Below, in pieces: positions 37,245-48,200 of a DNA stretch of 64,000 nucleotides (the first letter of the stretch is position 1; the number at the start of each line of letters is the position of its first letter). Position numbers and translations under genes: made by a program. The notes below the pieces were generated by a model. It ran no database searches. It had not been told where the DNA came from and worked only from the letters and a program-made list of their open reading frames with translations. This DNA comes from Diplosphaera chodatii (lineage: Eukaryota; Chlorophyta; Trebouxiophyceae; Prasiolales; Stichococcaceae): positions 1-64,000 of the forward strand of contig JAALGY010000061.1 of assembly GCA_032358165.1 (NCBI GenBank), given 5' to 3'.

Positions 37245-39757
37245 TCACTGGCTGGCCTCCGCCGCGGCCGACAGCTCCAGCATGACCGCGTTCTTGGGCG
37301 GGCGGGACCCGGGCGGCGGCGGCGACGCGAACGCCCCGCGCTCCGCCGCCAGGCCCTGCAGCCGCGCCGCCTGCTGCAGGGCCGCCTGCCGCCCGCCCTG
37401 TGCGCCCGGGAAGCCGACCAGCAGCCGCACCCGGTGCCCCTTGGCCACGAAGCCCAGCGCCTGCTCCATCTTGAACTGCATTGAACAGGTTAAAGCCATC
37501 AGTCGACCGCTGTATGTGCACAAGTGCGGCTGATGCTAGTTGAAATCCAACTGAGGCTGGGCTGCAGGCGCCTCCAGATCCTCGGCAGGTCCGGGCGCCA
37601 GCACGGGCCGCTCCAGGGCAGCGCTGCGGGCCGGGCTCACCTGCGGGGGCAGCAGGAAGGCGCAGGCGTCTGCACATGCAGCAGCTGTCATCGCTGTCGC
37701 GCTCGCTTGGGGCTGGCGCTGTGCGGGCTGCTCTTGCGGGCTGCTGGTGTCGCCGCACTACTGGGTGGCTGTGCTGCTGAGCTGCCGCTCGGCTGGGCCG
37801 AGGCCCCTGCCGCCCCTTCAGCCAGGAGCCGCTCCCGCTCCTTCCACTTCTTCCGCGTCTTTTTGCTGGGCCAGGTGATGGGGCCCTTGCGCTTTTTCTT
37901 TTTGAGCGCCTCCCACGGCCGCGGCTTGGGGTATTTGATGCCTTTCGGGAACGGGCGCCCGGGGTTCTCCTCGTGCCACAGGCGCTTCTTTTCCCACCAC
38001 TTTGCAACACGCTCCGCCTAGAAGAGGGTTGTATAGCGTTGTCAGAGGGGGAAAGCACGTGGGATCTGATTGCACCAAACAGGCACCTGCATGTCGTTCT
38101 CGGCGGTGGTCGGGGAGAAGCGGACCTCCTTCACCGCCTGCTTCCGCTGCATCTCCTGCAGCCGCTTCTTGTGCTCCTGGAGCGCAGCACGCAGCCACAG
38201 TAAGGGTGAACGTAACATATATCAGGTGCATCGACGACAAGGGCTGCAAACGAACATGCAGCTGTGTGGGCTGTGTGACGCTGCCAAGAAGCTGCAGCTT
38301 GCCCGCAGCACGCTGCGCACAGCATCTCACTGGTATAAACCTGCAACCGATATGCTTTACTAGGGCAGGCACAGTCAAAACGACTGCCAGTTTGCAACCC
38401 CACCTTCTCCTTCTGCGCGGCCTGGAAGGCGGCCTTGCCCGCGTCCTGCAGCTTGCACACCGCGGGCCGCACCCGAGGGTCCACCTCCACGAGATCCATC
38501 TTGTACTCCCGCGCCGCCCGCCGCGCGTCCTGCGTCCGCATCACCTGCGCAGCCGACGTGCGCACATCATGTCATGCCAGGCGCACTGGTAAATATAGCT
38601 GGCTGCTGTCGAGACGCCTCACGTCCTCAGGCGCCCCTGATGCTCTGTGCTGCTGCATGCGACCAACACGCAGCAACGGCAGGTCCGCCTGACCTCCCCC
38701 TTTGGCGGCAGGACATCGGCAGGCTGCAGGTGTGGGCAGTGTCATGTCACGCAGCGTGCTGATGACCAGAAGCATGTGTGACGGCATCACAGGAGTCATA
38801 TCTGCCGCCGCACCTTGTGGGTGCCGTCGGGGAACACCAGGCGCACGTGCGGGCCGTCGATCTGGCTGTTGACGCGCGGCTTCTTGGGGGCCTCCGGCAC
38901 CATGGCCCGCCCGCCCCGCCGGTTCGCCGCCTGTGTGCAAAGCCGCCAAGTTGTGATTGACCCCTCTGAAACGGTGCAGCACAGTATCGATTTAAAATAT
39001 CATAACCCTCTCAGACACAACAATATATAGTGAAAGGATGTGAGAATGGGCACGCCTGCTGCGCGCGGCCCTTCTGCCAGGCGGTCGCAAAGCCCCGCGC
39101 CGGCTGGCCTGTGGCGCCGAGCAGCGGCGCTGCGCCCTGCTGAGCGGGGTCCCGCTGCCAGGCTATGGCGGCAAAGCCGTGCGCCTGCTGCATGCTGCAG
39201 CGCTGAGGAGCCATACGACTGAGGTGCTGGGGTGCAGCCTGCCTCATCCAGTCATGCTGCCAGGCAGGGGCAGTGCGGCTGGCGCATCGCGCGTGGCCAG
39301 GCTGTGTAGCCGCAAAGCTGCGCGTGACTGCGGCTGCATGCTGGGGCTGCCGAGCCCCTGGGCTGTGCGAAGGTAGGCTCGCTGCATCATGCAATTGCTG
39401 GCCTGCTTGCCGCCACTGCTCTGGCTGCAGCAACTCCACTGGAGTGTGAGCATTGCACCGCACATACGGGCTGCAAGCTGCTGTCCCGCTGCTGCCGAAG
39501 CCACGCAGGCTGATCAGCTGCTGGACCGGCGCCAGGGCTGGGGCTGTGTATGCTGCGCTCCCCCGGTGCAGCCACCGCGCTTCAGGCAGCAGCCGACCCG
39601 CTACGCCGCGGTCCTGGCAGTAGGTTAAAGCCGCTGGCGGCCCCGGCGAGGCAGCCGCATGCAATCCGCCTAGGCAGATCGCGGACGCCGGCACGTCCTG
39701 CGCAATAGCCTGGCGCAGCGCGCGGCGCAGGGCCGAGGCTGTGTGCTGCCGCACCAT
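37245..39757 (-). CDS. Organellar translation initiation factor IF-3
   Basis: Main model, 426 residues: 39757-39056, 38930-38814, 38544-38404, 38176-38087 and 37475-37245. A presequence-like start (MVRQHTASALRRALRQAIAQ) precedes a ~230-residue Ala/Gln-rich extension. The IF-3 N-domain reads AMVPEAPKKPRVNSQIDGPH, VRLVFPDGTHKVMRTQDARR and YKMDLVEVDPRVRPAVCKLQ. The C-domain reads AVKEVRFSPTTAENDMQ joined to FKMEQALGFVAKGHRVRLLV. IF-3 keeps the small ribosomal subunit free and helps select the start codon; mitochondrial location is likely. Intron 1 appears to use a GC donor. An alternative stop-containing exon lies in the last intron. COX23 ends only 30 bases upstream. Confidence 0.87.
37688..38017 (-). 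other. Alternative stop-containing exon within the IF-3 gene
   Basis: In the last IF-3 intron, a strong acceptor (CTCTTCTAG) at 38018 opens a frame in phase with the upstream exon. It encodes AERVAKWWEKKRLWHEENPG, a Lys-rich stretch with KPRPWEALKKKKRKGPITWP, and ends SPKRARQR-stop at 37688. Its 110 codons include the stop. A CAG|GTGAGC donor lies downstream at 37640. Included in mRNA, it would replace the C-terminal half of IF-3. The composition looks protein-like, so it could be a true alternative C-terminus, a poison exon, or an unrelated gene's exon. Confidence 0.5.
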
Positions 39758-39787
39758 TGGCGGCTGCGCATGCGCCCGGAGCCGCCC

Positions 39788-40287
39788 TCAGCGCCCTGCT
39801 GCCTTGGCTTGCCGCCGCTCCAGCCTCGACTCTACCTGCGGTATTTCAGAGATAGCCAGGAGTGAGGATGCCAGATGACATGCAGACAGTGGGTCATGAT
39901 CACCGACGCATGCCGGGGGCGGTGACCAGCCGTTGCGTGAGGCTTAGGCTCAGCAGGTGCCCACCTCGCGCTTTTTGCACTCTTTGTAGGCTTGGAAGTA
40001 CAGCTCGCACGCGCTGCGCTCGTACTTATTGCGGTCCAGGCCTGCATGACATGCGCAGCTGTCTGGTGCGAGTTGCGTACAGCAAACCTCAAGTCCGCAT
40101 CTTAACAACGTGACAAACCATCCTACAGCATCACTACCGGTCCGCTGTACAGGCAGCTGACGCCCAGACCAGCATGCTCGGCACTGTTGACAGCATGGCT
40201 CTCACATTTGAGCGATGCTGTGTACTCATCGGCACAGGGTGCCAGCAGCAGCTTCTTCTCCTCTCCTGGCTGGACCCTCTTGCTCAT
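39788..40287 (-). CDS. COX23: Twin CX9C protein, COX23 / CHCHD7-like
   Basis: Three exons (40287-40206, 40041-39965, 39835-39788) give 68 residues. The product starts MSKRVQPGEEKKLLLAPCAD. Two CX9C motifs are present: C-ADEYTASLK-C and, after the LDRNKYERSA linker, C-ELYFQAYKE-C. It ends VESRLERRQAKAAGR. Such twin CX9C proteins are imported into the mitochondrial intermembrane space by the MIA pathway. COX23/CHCHD7 acts in cytochrome-c-oxidase assembly and copper handling. The N-D/N-Y-x-R-x-x-C spacing fits CHCHD7 best. The gene is too split to show as a long open frame. Confidence 0.85.
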
Positions 40288-40749
40288 TGCAGTGCCATTG
40301 CGTGTGCGATTTCATGTGCTGAGATGTGAATGGTGGTACGCCAAACTGATCGCCTCTGCTGGTCAGCATTCCTCCCCTGGCGGTGGGCTCGTACATTGCT
40401 GAAAGTACTGCATGTCTATGGCCATCAATGCCAACTGTATTCACTCACAGAGTGCTGATGCGGCCTTGCAAACCGTGAGGAGCATGGATTGTGCAGGGCT
40501 GTGGGATGTTGTCGTGCATGTAGGTCCGCATGCTGATTTGCTGGTCACCGCATGCACTGCTTGTAAGCCCCAAGAAAGCGCACGATTTTACCAGCAAGTC
40601 GCATGGCAATGCCAAAGTACTGCGGTACTTGAGTCACCAACCAATGCCAGCTGCTGCTTACACTGCCGAGGCAAAAGAGTGCATGTCATAGCTGCACGCG
40701 TCAACTGGGACAAGGGTGCACAGCAGGAGTACTGCTGTCAGGCATCAAA
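40288..40749. other. Intergenic between COX23 and the 67-residue gene
   Basis: Nothing coding is evident. It holds the 3' end of the 67-residue gene and the COX23 promoter. Confidence 0.5.
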
Positions 40750-41377
40750 TCAGTCGTCGTCGTCGTCCCCAACGTAGGTCATCTGTTGCCTGTCAATATG
40801 CCGGAATGTGATGCCCCTGTTTGCCTGCACCATGCACAGCACTCAGGTCAACATCGTGTGTGCACACTCAAGTGGCTTGAGCGGCACCTTTTGCCACATC
40901 GCATTGATGACTCAAGTGCCGCTCAAAGATTGACAGCAGCAGAACTGGTTCCACATGCACTCCTAGTAACTACCGGCTGCAGCAGTTCACAGGGTTGTGT
41001 TGTGGACTTTTATGGTAAAGGCCACACCTCTGCCCGCTTTGCCAGGATCTCATCCAGCTCCTTCTGAGTCTTCTCCTCAAACTCCACCAGCCACTTACCA
41101 GCATACCCTCCCTGCGAGCATACTCGATCCATGACCATCCCGTCTGCACACCTTTAGCGCCATTCCGCAGGGCTGAGGACGCAGGAGCAGCTTGCACAGG
41201 TGCCAGCTGCGCGCCACCGAACAGCACGGCCAGTGCGTTCAGCACACTGCACCGCACACGGCATCCGATACGAACGTCGTCGTCACTCACCAGGCCGATG
41301 GCGATCACATGCTCCCAGGGGCTGCGCATCAGTGGCAGCTTGCGAATGGCGTTGGCGTACAGCTGCACGTTCGACAC
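40750..41377 (-). CDS. 67-residue single-pass membrane protein, probably mitochondrial
   Basis: Three exons in phase: 41377-41291, 41111-41028 and 40782-40750. The protein runs MSNVQLYANAIRKLPLMRSP, then WEHVIAIGLGGYAGKWLVEF, then a charged helix EEKTQKELDEILAKRAE and the tail MTYVGDDDDD. A short hydrophobic stretch (HVIAIGLGGYAGKWLV) could cross a membrane once. The size, one membrane segment and charged helix are typical of accessory subunits of mitochondrial respiratory complexes, and the two neighbours are mitochondrial. The exact family is not recognised. The penta-Asp tail comes from a (GTC)n run on the plus strand. Confidence 0.7.
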
Positions 41378-42069
41378 ATGACTGAGCTCAGGTCAGCGAT
41401 GATCTGTGCATCATGCCCAGTCGAGGCGATACGAGGAGGCGATACGGTTGAGGCATTTGCAGGTGTGCATGCTGCCGCAGCAGCAGCAGCAGCAGCTCCA
41501 TGCAGGGTTCCGGAGCTTTTGACTGCCAGCAGTCCACCTGCACGCCTAGCCCTAGCACCGACCCAATGGCCGCGCCGGACAGCGCCATCTAAGGTGCTGT
41601 TCCACCCCAAGACCAGCAACTGAACACAGCGATCCCTTGCTGACCCTTTCTGACCCGCGCCTGCTCAGTACCGCAGCGCCTCAGCACGGCAGCGTCACGC
41701 AGTGCGTGTGTTGTCGCCGTTCAGAGAATTGTGGTTAGTCGAGTGCATGAATGGAGCTTGCTTGCATGCTCCACTACAGTAGACCAGCCCCAGTGAGCCT
41801 CGTGGCAAGGGTTTATGTTCCAAGAGGATGGAGGATTAGGGCTGGAAGCTACGTGCACTGGGCTGACTAACCGCCGGAGCTGCATGCATCCTGGGCACTT
41901 TCCGCGGCGCCGTAAAGCGCCGCCTCATAAACCGTGTACGCCTCGTAGCAGGCCGGCTCAGCTAGAGCGCAGAGCTCCTATGCACGGAGCACTTGTGGGG
42001 GATCTCGTAGGCAGGGGGAAGTTCTTGAGAGGAATGCGGAGTGTGAGATGCAGCTGTGCGTGATTTGCG
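41378..42069. other. Divergent intergenic region with small GC hairpin
   Basis: Between a minus-strand and a plus-strand gene. It contains a (CAG)n run at about 41470-41496 and a 7-bp GC hairpin (gcggcgc cgtaaa gcgccgc) at 41904-41923. No gene is supported. Confidence 0.45.
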
Positions 42070-43540
42070 GTGGGACAGAGGCCACCCGCCGCTGCGGCAC
42101 AGCTTCAACGGGCATTCAGTTTGAGGGGGGGATCGTCAGGGTGCCTTGCGGGCTGCATGAGACTGATCGACACGCAGCTCGCCCTGCCTTCGTTCGAGCA
42201 GCCAATCGAAGTGCAGGTGAGCACGACACCCTCACTTGGGCGCAGCCGCAGCATCGCTGGGCAAACATTGCACACAGCTCCATGGAACAGCATCGTTGGC
42301 CCTGTCGCGTGACACACGATGCCGGCTGCACCCTTGGCTTCTTCCAGCCGACGCAGTGCACGGCCGACAGCCTGCACACCGTAGTGCCCGCTCAGGCCTC
42401 TCAGTCGACGTACCAAAGCCTCAGGATCACTTCTGCGCGTCAGGATCCTTTCTCATGCGCAGTTCGGCGACACCAGCAGAGCGGGTTTCGACAGCATCCT
42501 CGTGTGGCTTGAGTAAAGCTTCCGTGCACTTTCCTCCCCTGCAGATCGCCGGTGCCCTGGGCGCACCTCTCGTCATCGCCCTGAGCGGCAGCAAACCAAA
42601 GGCGAGCAGCCATGTCGTTGTATCTATGACACCCTCATGCGGAGGCCCTTGTACCTGGTGTCAGCTGTTGGGCTGCCGGTGTTACGAAGTCATGTTGTAC
42701 CTGCAATGCACAGGGCCAGGAACCCTGCTGGGAGGAGGCCGCCGAGTTCCTCGCTGACCTCGGCTTCTGCGTTGCGTTGCCCGACCTGCACGCGACGCCG
42801 CAGACGGCCCCCGCTGTGCTCAGTGCCGCCGACGCTGTCAAGCTGGTTGCAGAGAGCGCAGATGCATTGCAGGTGAAACGGTTTTGACAGAGGGAGCAGC
42901 CGATGTGCATGATGACCGTCCCTTTCGAGTGACCAGTGGTGACCTGCGTAGATCTCGCAGGCTTCGGGTATGGTCTGGCATCGTGTAGAACCCTGACATG
43001 GTGCAGTACGTAGGCATTGACCACCCGCAGATCAAGGACCAACCATCGATCACACCAAAGCGTCACTTCCTGCAGGCCCAGCACTTCCACGTCATGGGCT
43101 GGCACTGGGGCGGGATCCTGGCCTTCAACACGGCCCGCGCCTGGCCACAGCGCATCCTGCGCCTGGTGCTCGCGGCGCCGCCGATCTCAGACCCGGCGAT
43201 AATCAGGTTCGGCAGCTGCACACTGCTTCGCCGGATTACCTGATCCACATCAAACGGTGGCATGGCCCATCAAGGCTGTCAACTAGTGGGCATTTGCAGC
43301 CAGCCTGCACTGGAGCACCCATCGACAGGTATCGACATCACAATGCGCAGGAGCTTGCCGGGATCATTCCCGGTGCTGCTGCTGTGGGCGGCACGCGACA
43401 TGGTGGTGCCGTTGCGCCTGGCACAGTCGTTCGTCACGGAGCTGGGGCCGCGGCTGACGCTCAGCGTGTCATTGGGCGGCGGGGCGGCGGCCATTGCACC
43501 GGAGCTGCTGCAGCCGCTGCGCCAGTTCCTGGCGCTGTGA
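42070..43540 (+). CDS. Alpha/beta-hydrolase-fold protein lacking catalytic Ser and His
   Basis: Six exons give 234 residues: 42070-42216, 42545-42601, 42714-42872, 42989-43009 (a 21-base micro-exon), 43076-43206 and 43351-43540. The fold is indicated by APLVIALSGSKPK, FLADLGFCVALPDLHATPQT, HFHVMGWHWGGILAFNTARA, LRLVLAAPPISDP and FPVLLLWAARDMVVPLRLAQ. The nucleophile elbow is G-W-H-W-G, with His where Ser (or Cys in dienelactone hydrolases) belongs. The acid Asp in AARDMVVP is kept. The region where the catalytic His is expected reads SLGGGAAAIAPELLQPL. It is therefore probably non-enzymatic. Intron 2 uses a GC donor. The start could be the internal Met at 42157. Confidence 0.75.
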
Positions 43541-45239
43541 TCAGGCCGATTTGGGTGTTCGCCCCTCTGGCGCAGCTATCTCACCGCCTTGCACGGCGGA
43601 CCAGCAGTTACTCAGGAGCACGTCACAGTCAGAGCGGCCGCTCCCTGGCAGCGCATTGGCTGTCAGGGGCGGCCGCTGGAACTCTATCTCAGCTCAGTCA
43701 GTCGGTGGTGCCTGCTCCAGGCACCAGCATTCGTTTCCTCAGAACAGTGTGTCTCCCTCAGGCTGCAGCGCCGATGCGCTTCCATGGATGTACCATCCTT
43801 GGCGGGTTGCTTCGACGTGATTCAGCACAGCCATGAACTTGTTGAGCTCTGGCGATCGGACCATGTTGCTTGCGCGGCATTTGTGCTGCCCATTGATGTT
43901 GTGGATGGAATTGGTGTGGGGTCATGGGGTTGTGACATTCCGATCATCAAGGGTGCCAGAGTGTATTGGGATTGTTGACAGCACTGCTCGGATTCATTGA
44001 ATGTGCTTGCCCCAGACTACCATGTGACTATTGCAGAACCTGTCGACTACAACAGCTGTACAGCTGTCTGCTCAGCTGAGCGGCTCAGCCTGAGCCTATT
44101 ATCAGTGCCGTTGGGATGAGCATGATTGTTTGCAACCTCAACCTCACCAGTGTCAACCGATGGCAAATTCTAGATGCGCTTGCGTGAGTATGTGGCTGTA
44201 GGGCACGCCCCAGCTGCCAGCTTCTACGATGTGCGCTTGTCCCTGTCTGTACCAGCAGCCAGCTCTCACAGAACAGCGCCAGGCAGGGCAACGCTACAGG
44301 GTGTGGCGTTTGGTCATTCGCCTGCACGTGGCGTGGAAGGGAGTGATCGCATCCCCAAAGCTGCATCTCCTCACTTATATGCGCCGGTTGACACTCGTAA
44401 TCTGTACTGTTGAGCTCTTACTTGAAGACGCCACCACTGTCGCGCACGGCATTGCAGCTTGCGACTCGGCACGGTTTACAGTCAGCAGAGAGCTTCGCGG
44501 ACGGCCAAGAAGCGTGTAGGACGGCTGTCACCATACCAGCCACGCAGCCCAGGCACAAAGGAGCAACCCACAGGTGACAAAATGTACCGAGCGGTGCTGT
44601 ACAGTGCCTGCTGCCCTTCGTCGTGGGGTTGCCTCCCGCCAACATCTGAGCCGCACCGTCAGCAGCCGGAGCGATGTGTACCACAGCGTGGCAGAAATGT
44701 GTCTCTGGGCATGCGTGTGGACTATTGTGCCGCCGATGAGGGTCCCGCAGGCGCCGGGGCCCGGCTTATTGGAGGTCATTAGGCCATGCGTCTCTCTGTT
44801 GCTGATGTGGGCAGCCCCGGCCGTGGGGGCACCGTCAACCCGTTGGCAGCATGCTGCAGCAACACTCGCGCCACGCGCTTCATCTGTGCAGCAATGAGAC
44901 ACCCAGTCCGCCGCAGTCTCACCCTCCAGCTGGCCAACTTGCTGGGCGGATGTTGTGCTGCGAGGCACGCCATGCGGGCTGCATGCGGGATGCAAGCACA
45001 CCGCTGGGTCCACATCACATTGTAGCAAACAGCAGTGTGCAAGTGCAGCACCGCCGGACTCCCGTGGGCAGTTTGCCAGAGGCCTGTTACCAGGGTGATC
45101 CATGGTTGGTTGCATTGGAACCCTGCCAGCTGGCCAGCTGTGTGACTCGCTCCACCCACAGGTACCCGCGGTAGCCTGCGGGATGCGCTGACGAGCTGAC
45201 GCCGCAGCTGCTGCCCGGTACCTGGCGCACCGCGGCGCG
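43541..45239. other. 1.7-kb interval, no confident gene
   Basis: Long overlapping frames occur, mainly minus 44528-45349, but the translations lack domains. One minus-strand segment near 44790-44950 (RRTGCLIAAQMKRVARVLLQ) looks more protein-like and ends in a stop, yet no partner exon was found. The 3' part contains the PP2C promoter. Confidence 0.4.
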
Positions 45240-48200
45240 ATGGGCGCATACCTGAGCAAACCTATCACCGAGAAGGTGCCGGCACCCACAGTGCACCAGC
45301 TGGCATGGGCGCTGGCACTTGCTGCTCCCTCACACCTGCTGGCTTGCATGCTGCCCAGCCACTCACTGTGTTGAAATTGTGTGGATTTTGAACGTTGCAG
45401 GAGTCAGAGGAGGGAGAGAGCGAGCAGTTCAAGTATGGCGTCGCGGCCATGCAGGGCTGGCGGACCGAGATGGTGCGCGTATGTGTGGCATCTTGCCGGT
45501 GTCCATGGTCGTAGCCGCGGAGCATACACCACCAGACTCTTTGGCATGCGCTGCATTGGTGCTGGGCATCGAATGGCTCTTGGTGCAGAAGCCTTGCCAC
45601 TTGTGCTGTACAGCAGCAGCAGCACGCTGTAACGTGGCAAGCTCCTGCACCCGCACAGGAGGACGCGCACGCGATGTCGCTGGATGTGGGCAACGACGGC
45701 AAGACGGGCTTCTTCGCCGTGTTTGACGGGCACGGCGGGAAGGAGGTCGCCAAGTTCGTTGCGCTGAAGATGGTGCGAGTCACTGACTCATCTGCTGATC
45801 ACCACCAGCTTGGCGGCATCAGCACGCAGCGGTGTGCTGTGGTCCGCTGATGCGGCTGCGTGCCACACGGTGGTCTTGCTCTTTCATCCTCTCCCCTTGT
45901 GACCAACAGGCAAAGGAGCTGGTGCAGACGGAGGGGTGGTCGAGGCACGACCTGCAGAAGGCTCTGGTGCAGGTGATCTTGGTGCCGGGTTGCAGAATGA
46001 TGACGTGCAGCGCACGCAGTGGGGCTGTCCTTGTGACCCGTCTCATGGTGTTATAAATGCCAACACCACATCACGGTTGCACGGTGCAGGTGTATCTGCG
46101 CATGGATGAGCTGCTGATGCGCGACGAGGCGCGCCCCGAGCTGGAGGGCTTGGCGGGCGACAACTCGCCCACCGACTCAGGGTGATCATTTCAGCCAGAT
46201 GATCCTAAAGTGCTGCACGTCGTCCACACGCTGCTCACGCCATCGAGTGTACACCAGCAGGACACTGCCAAAGACAGTCGGCAGCTCGCAGCGTGACTGC
46301 CACCCTTGTTTGCCCCCCACAGGCAGCCGCTCATGGTGGACGCGGCCGACCTGCCGGAGGCCCTGCGGGTGCAGCTGGCGGCCCTGGACCAGGCGCGGGC
46401 GCGCTCCGACCGCGTCAAGCGCTCCGCGCGACGAGGTGCGTTCCTCAAACCAGCCGTCGACAAACATCGCACGCTCTCTCATGAGCGCCTCGTACCATGG
46501 GTGCCAGGAGTGTACAGCACCAGGGGTGCATGGCCATACGATGGTACTGCCGGTGAATGAAAGTCTTTATCTCCTTGGTGAGATTTCTCAAATGTTCAAA
46601 AACAGGCACGGGGCAGTGGGGCACGGACAGCACAGACGACGAGGAGCCGGTGCCGGCGGAGCTCGTGGAGCTGGACAACGCGCTGACGGCCGACGTCGCC
46701 GCGGCGGTGGGTCCTGTCGGTGTGGCGGCCACCCAGGCTTCAGCCGACATGCATAGACCAGCATAAACAGCAATCAAGGGGGCAACGGCCTTGGTGCACA
46801 GAAGATGCTCATGGCACTGCCCTTACTGTCGCTGACCCGTGCAGCGAATGTCTGCAGGTGGCGAAGGCGGCTGCGGAGTCGCAGGAGGCCAGCATGGAGA
46901 ACAGCTCAGCGGAGGCGTCCGAGCAGGGGGACAGCCCGCCCGCCTCGCCCCAAGCAGGTGCGCCGGCCGGCTAGCTGCTGCCTCAGCACAGGTCCGTTGG
47001 GCTAGGGCACTTTGAGGCTTGCCTGGCTGCAGCATTCACCTGTGTATGCGTCGTGTCAGGGTCGTTGATCAATCCCAGTGTCAAGGGACCATCAGCACCC
47101 ACCTGCGTGCTCCTGCGCGCCGCAGACAGCGAGGACTCGCCGTCGGGGCGCAACGGCAAGCGCAAGCGGGAGCTGGCGGGCGCGATGGATGTGTCGGACC
47201 AGGAGGAGGCCGCGCGGCCCGCCGCCGCAGCCCCCGCGCAGCCGGAGGCCACCGCCGCCAACGGCATCCCGGAAGAGGCGCAAGGTATGTCCGACTTCAG
47301 ATCCTACATGGCTGTGGCTCGTCATGATGTGTGTGTGTTGCCAGTACCGTGGCTGTACTCCTGGGTAGCGCCAGGTCCGGCCTGGCCACTGGGGCATGTA
47401 TCTGTGCAGTTTGTGAGTAGACCCTCAACCACAGACGGGAGCAGCTGCACCGCGTCGCAGAACGCGCCTGGCTGTCAGGCACTCAATTTCGTGCCTCGTT
47501 GGCTGTGCAGCAGGCGCCTCGCCAGAGGGCAACGGCAACGACGCCGACGTGGACAGCAGCAGCAGCGGCAGCAGCGGTAGCAGCGGGGACGAGGCGCCGC
47601 GCGGCCGGGGCGCGGCGCCGCCGCCGGCGTCCGAGGGGAAGTGGACGGGCCCCATGGCGGGCTGCACCGCGGTGGCCGCGCTCGTCAGCGAGGGCGTGCT
47701 CACGGTGAGTTCATCGACCCTCCCGACGGGATGTGGCTTCCAGGCTTCACAGTTCTCACGCTCACGTCCGTGCAGATCCTTGCAAGTGCAGTAAGCTTGG
47801 CACCCCACCAACACCCGGCAGCAGGCAGATAGACCATGTACAGTGCCTCACACTGGCAGCCACGACAGCCAAGTGGTCGACTGTCAATGCCTTAGGTGGC
47901 CAATGCGGGCGACAGCCGGTGCGTGATGTGCCGTGCCGGCCGCGCGGTCGCGATGACGGTGGACCACAAGCCCAACGACGAGGCGGAGCACGACCGCATC
48001 CTGAAGGTGCGGAAGAATTTTGCAGACGCTTCCATCGTGTAAAGCTTCGAGCCAACTAGTGGCCTCTGCCTGTAAATGAAAAGGTCAGGCTGAGACTGCC
48101 CTCACATCTGCGAAGCCAGCAGAGCAGCTTACAACGCTCATCAAGACCGAAGACTGTGCGCCTGAAGAGTGTGTCACACCGCCGCTCCCCCTGACTCTGC

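Noticed and set aside
41940..42020. tRNA-like stretch (ggctcagctagagcg)
   Set aside because: It looks like a D-arm, but no T-loop GGTTCRANTCC, no proper anticodon arm and no pairing acceptor ends are present.
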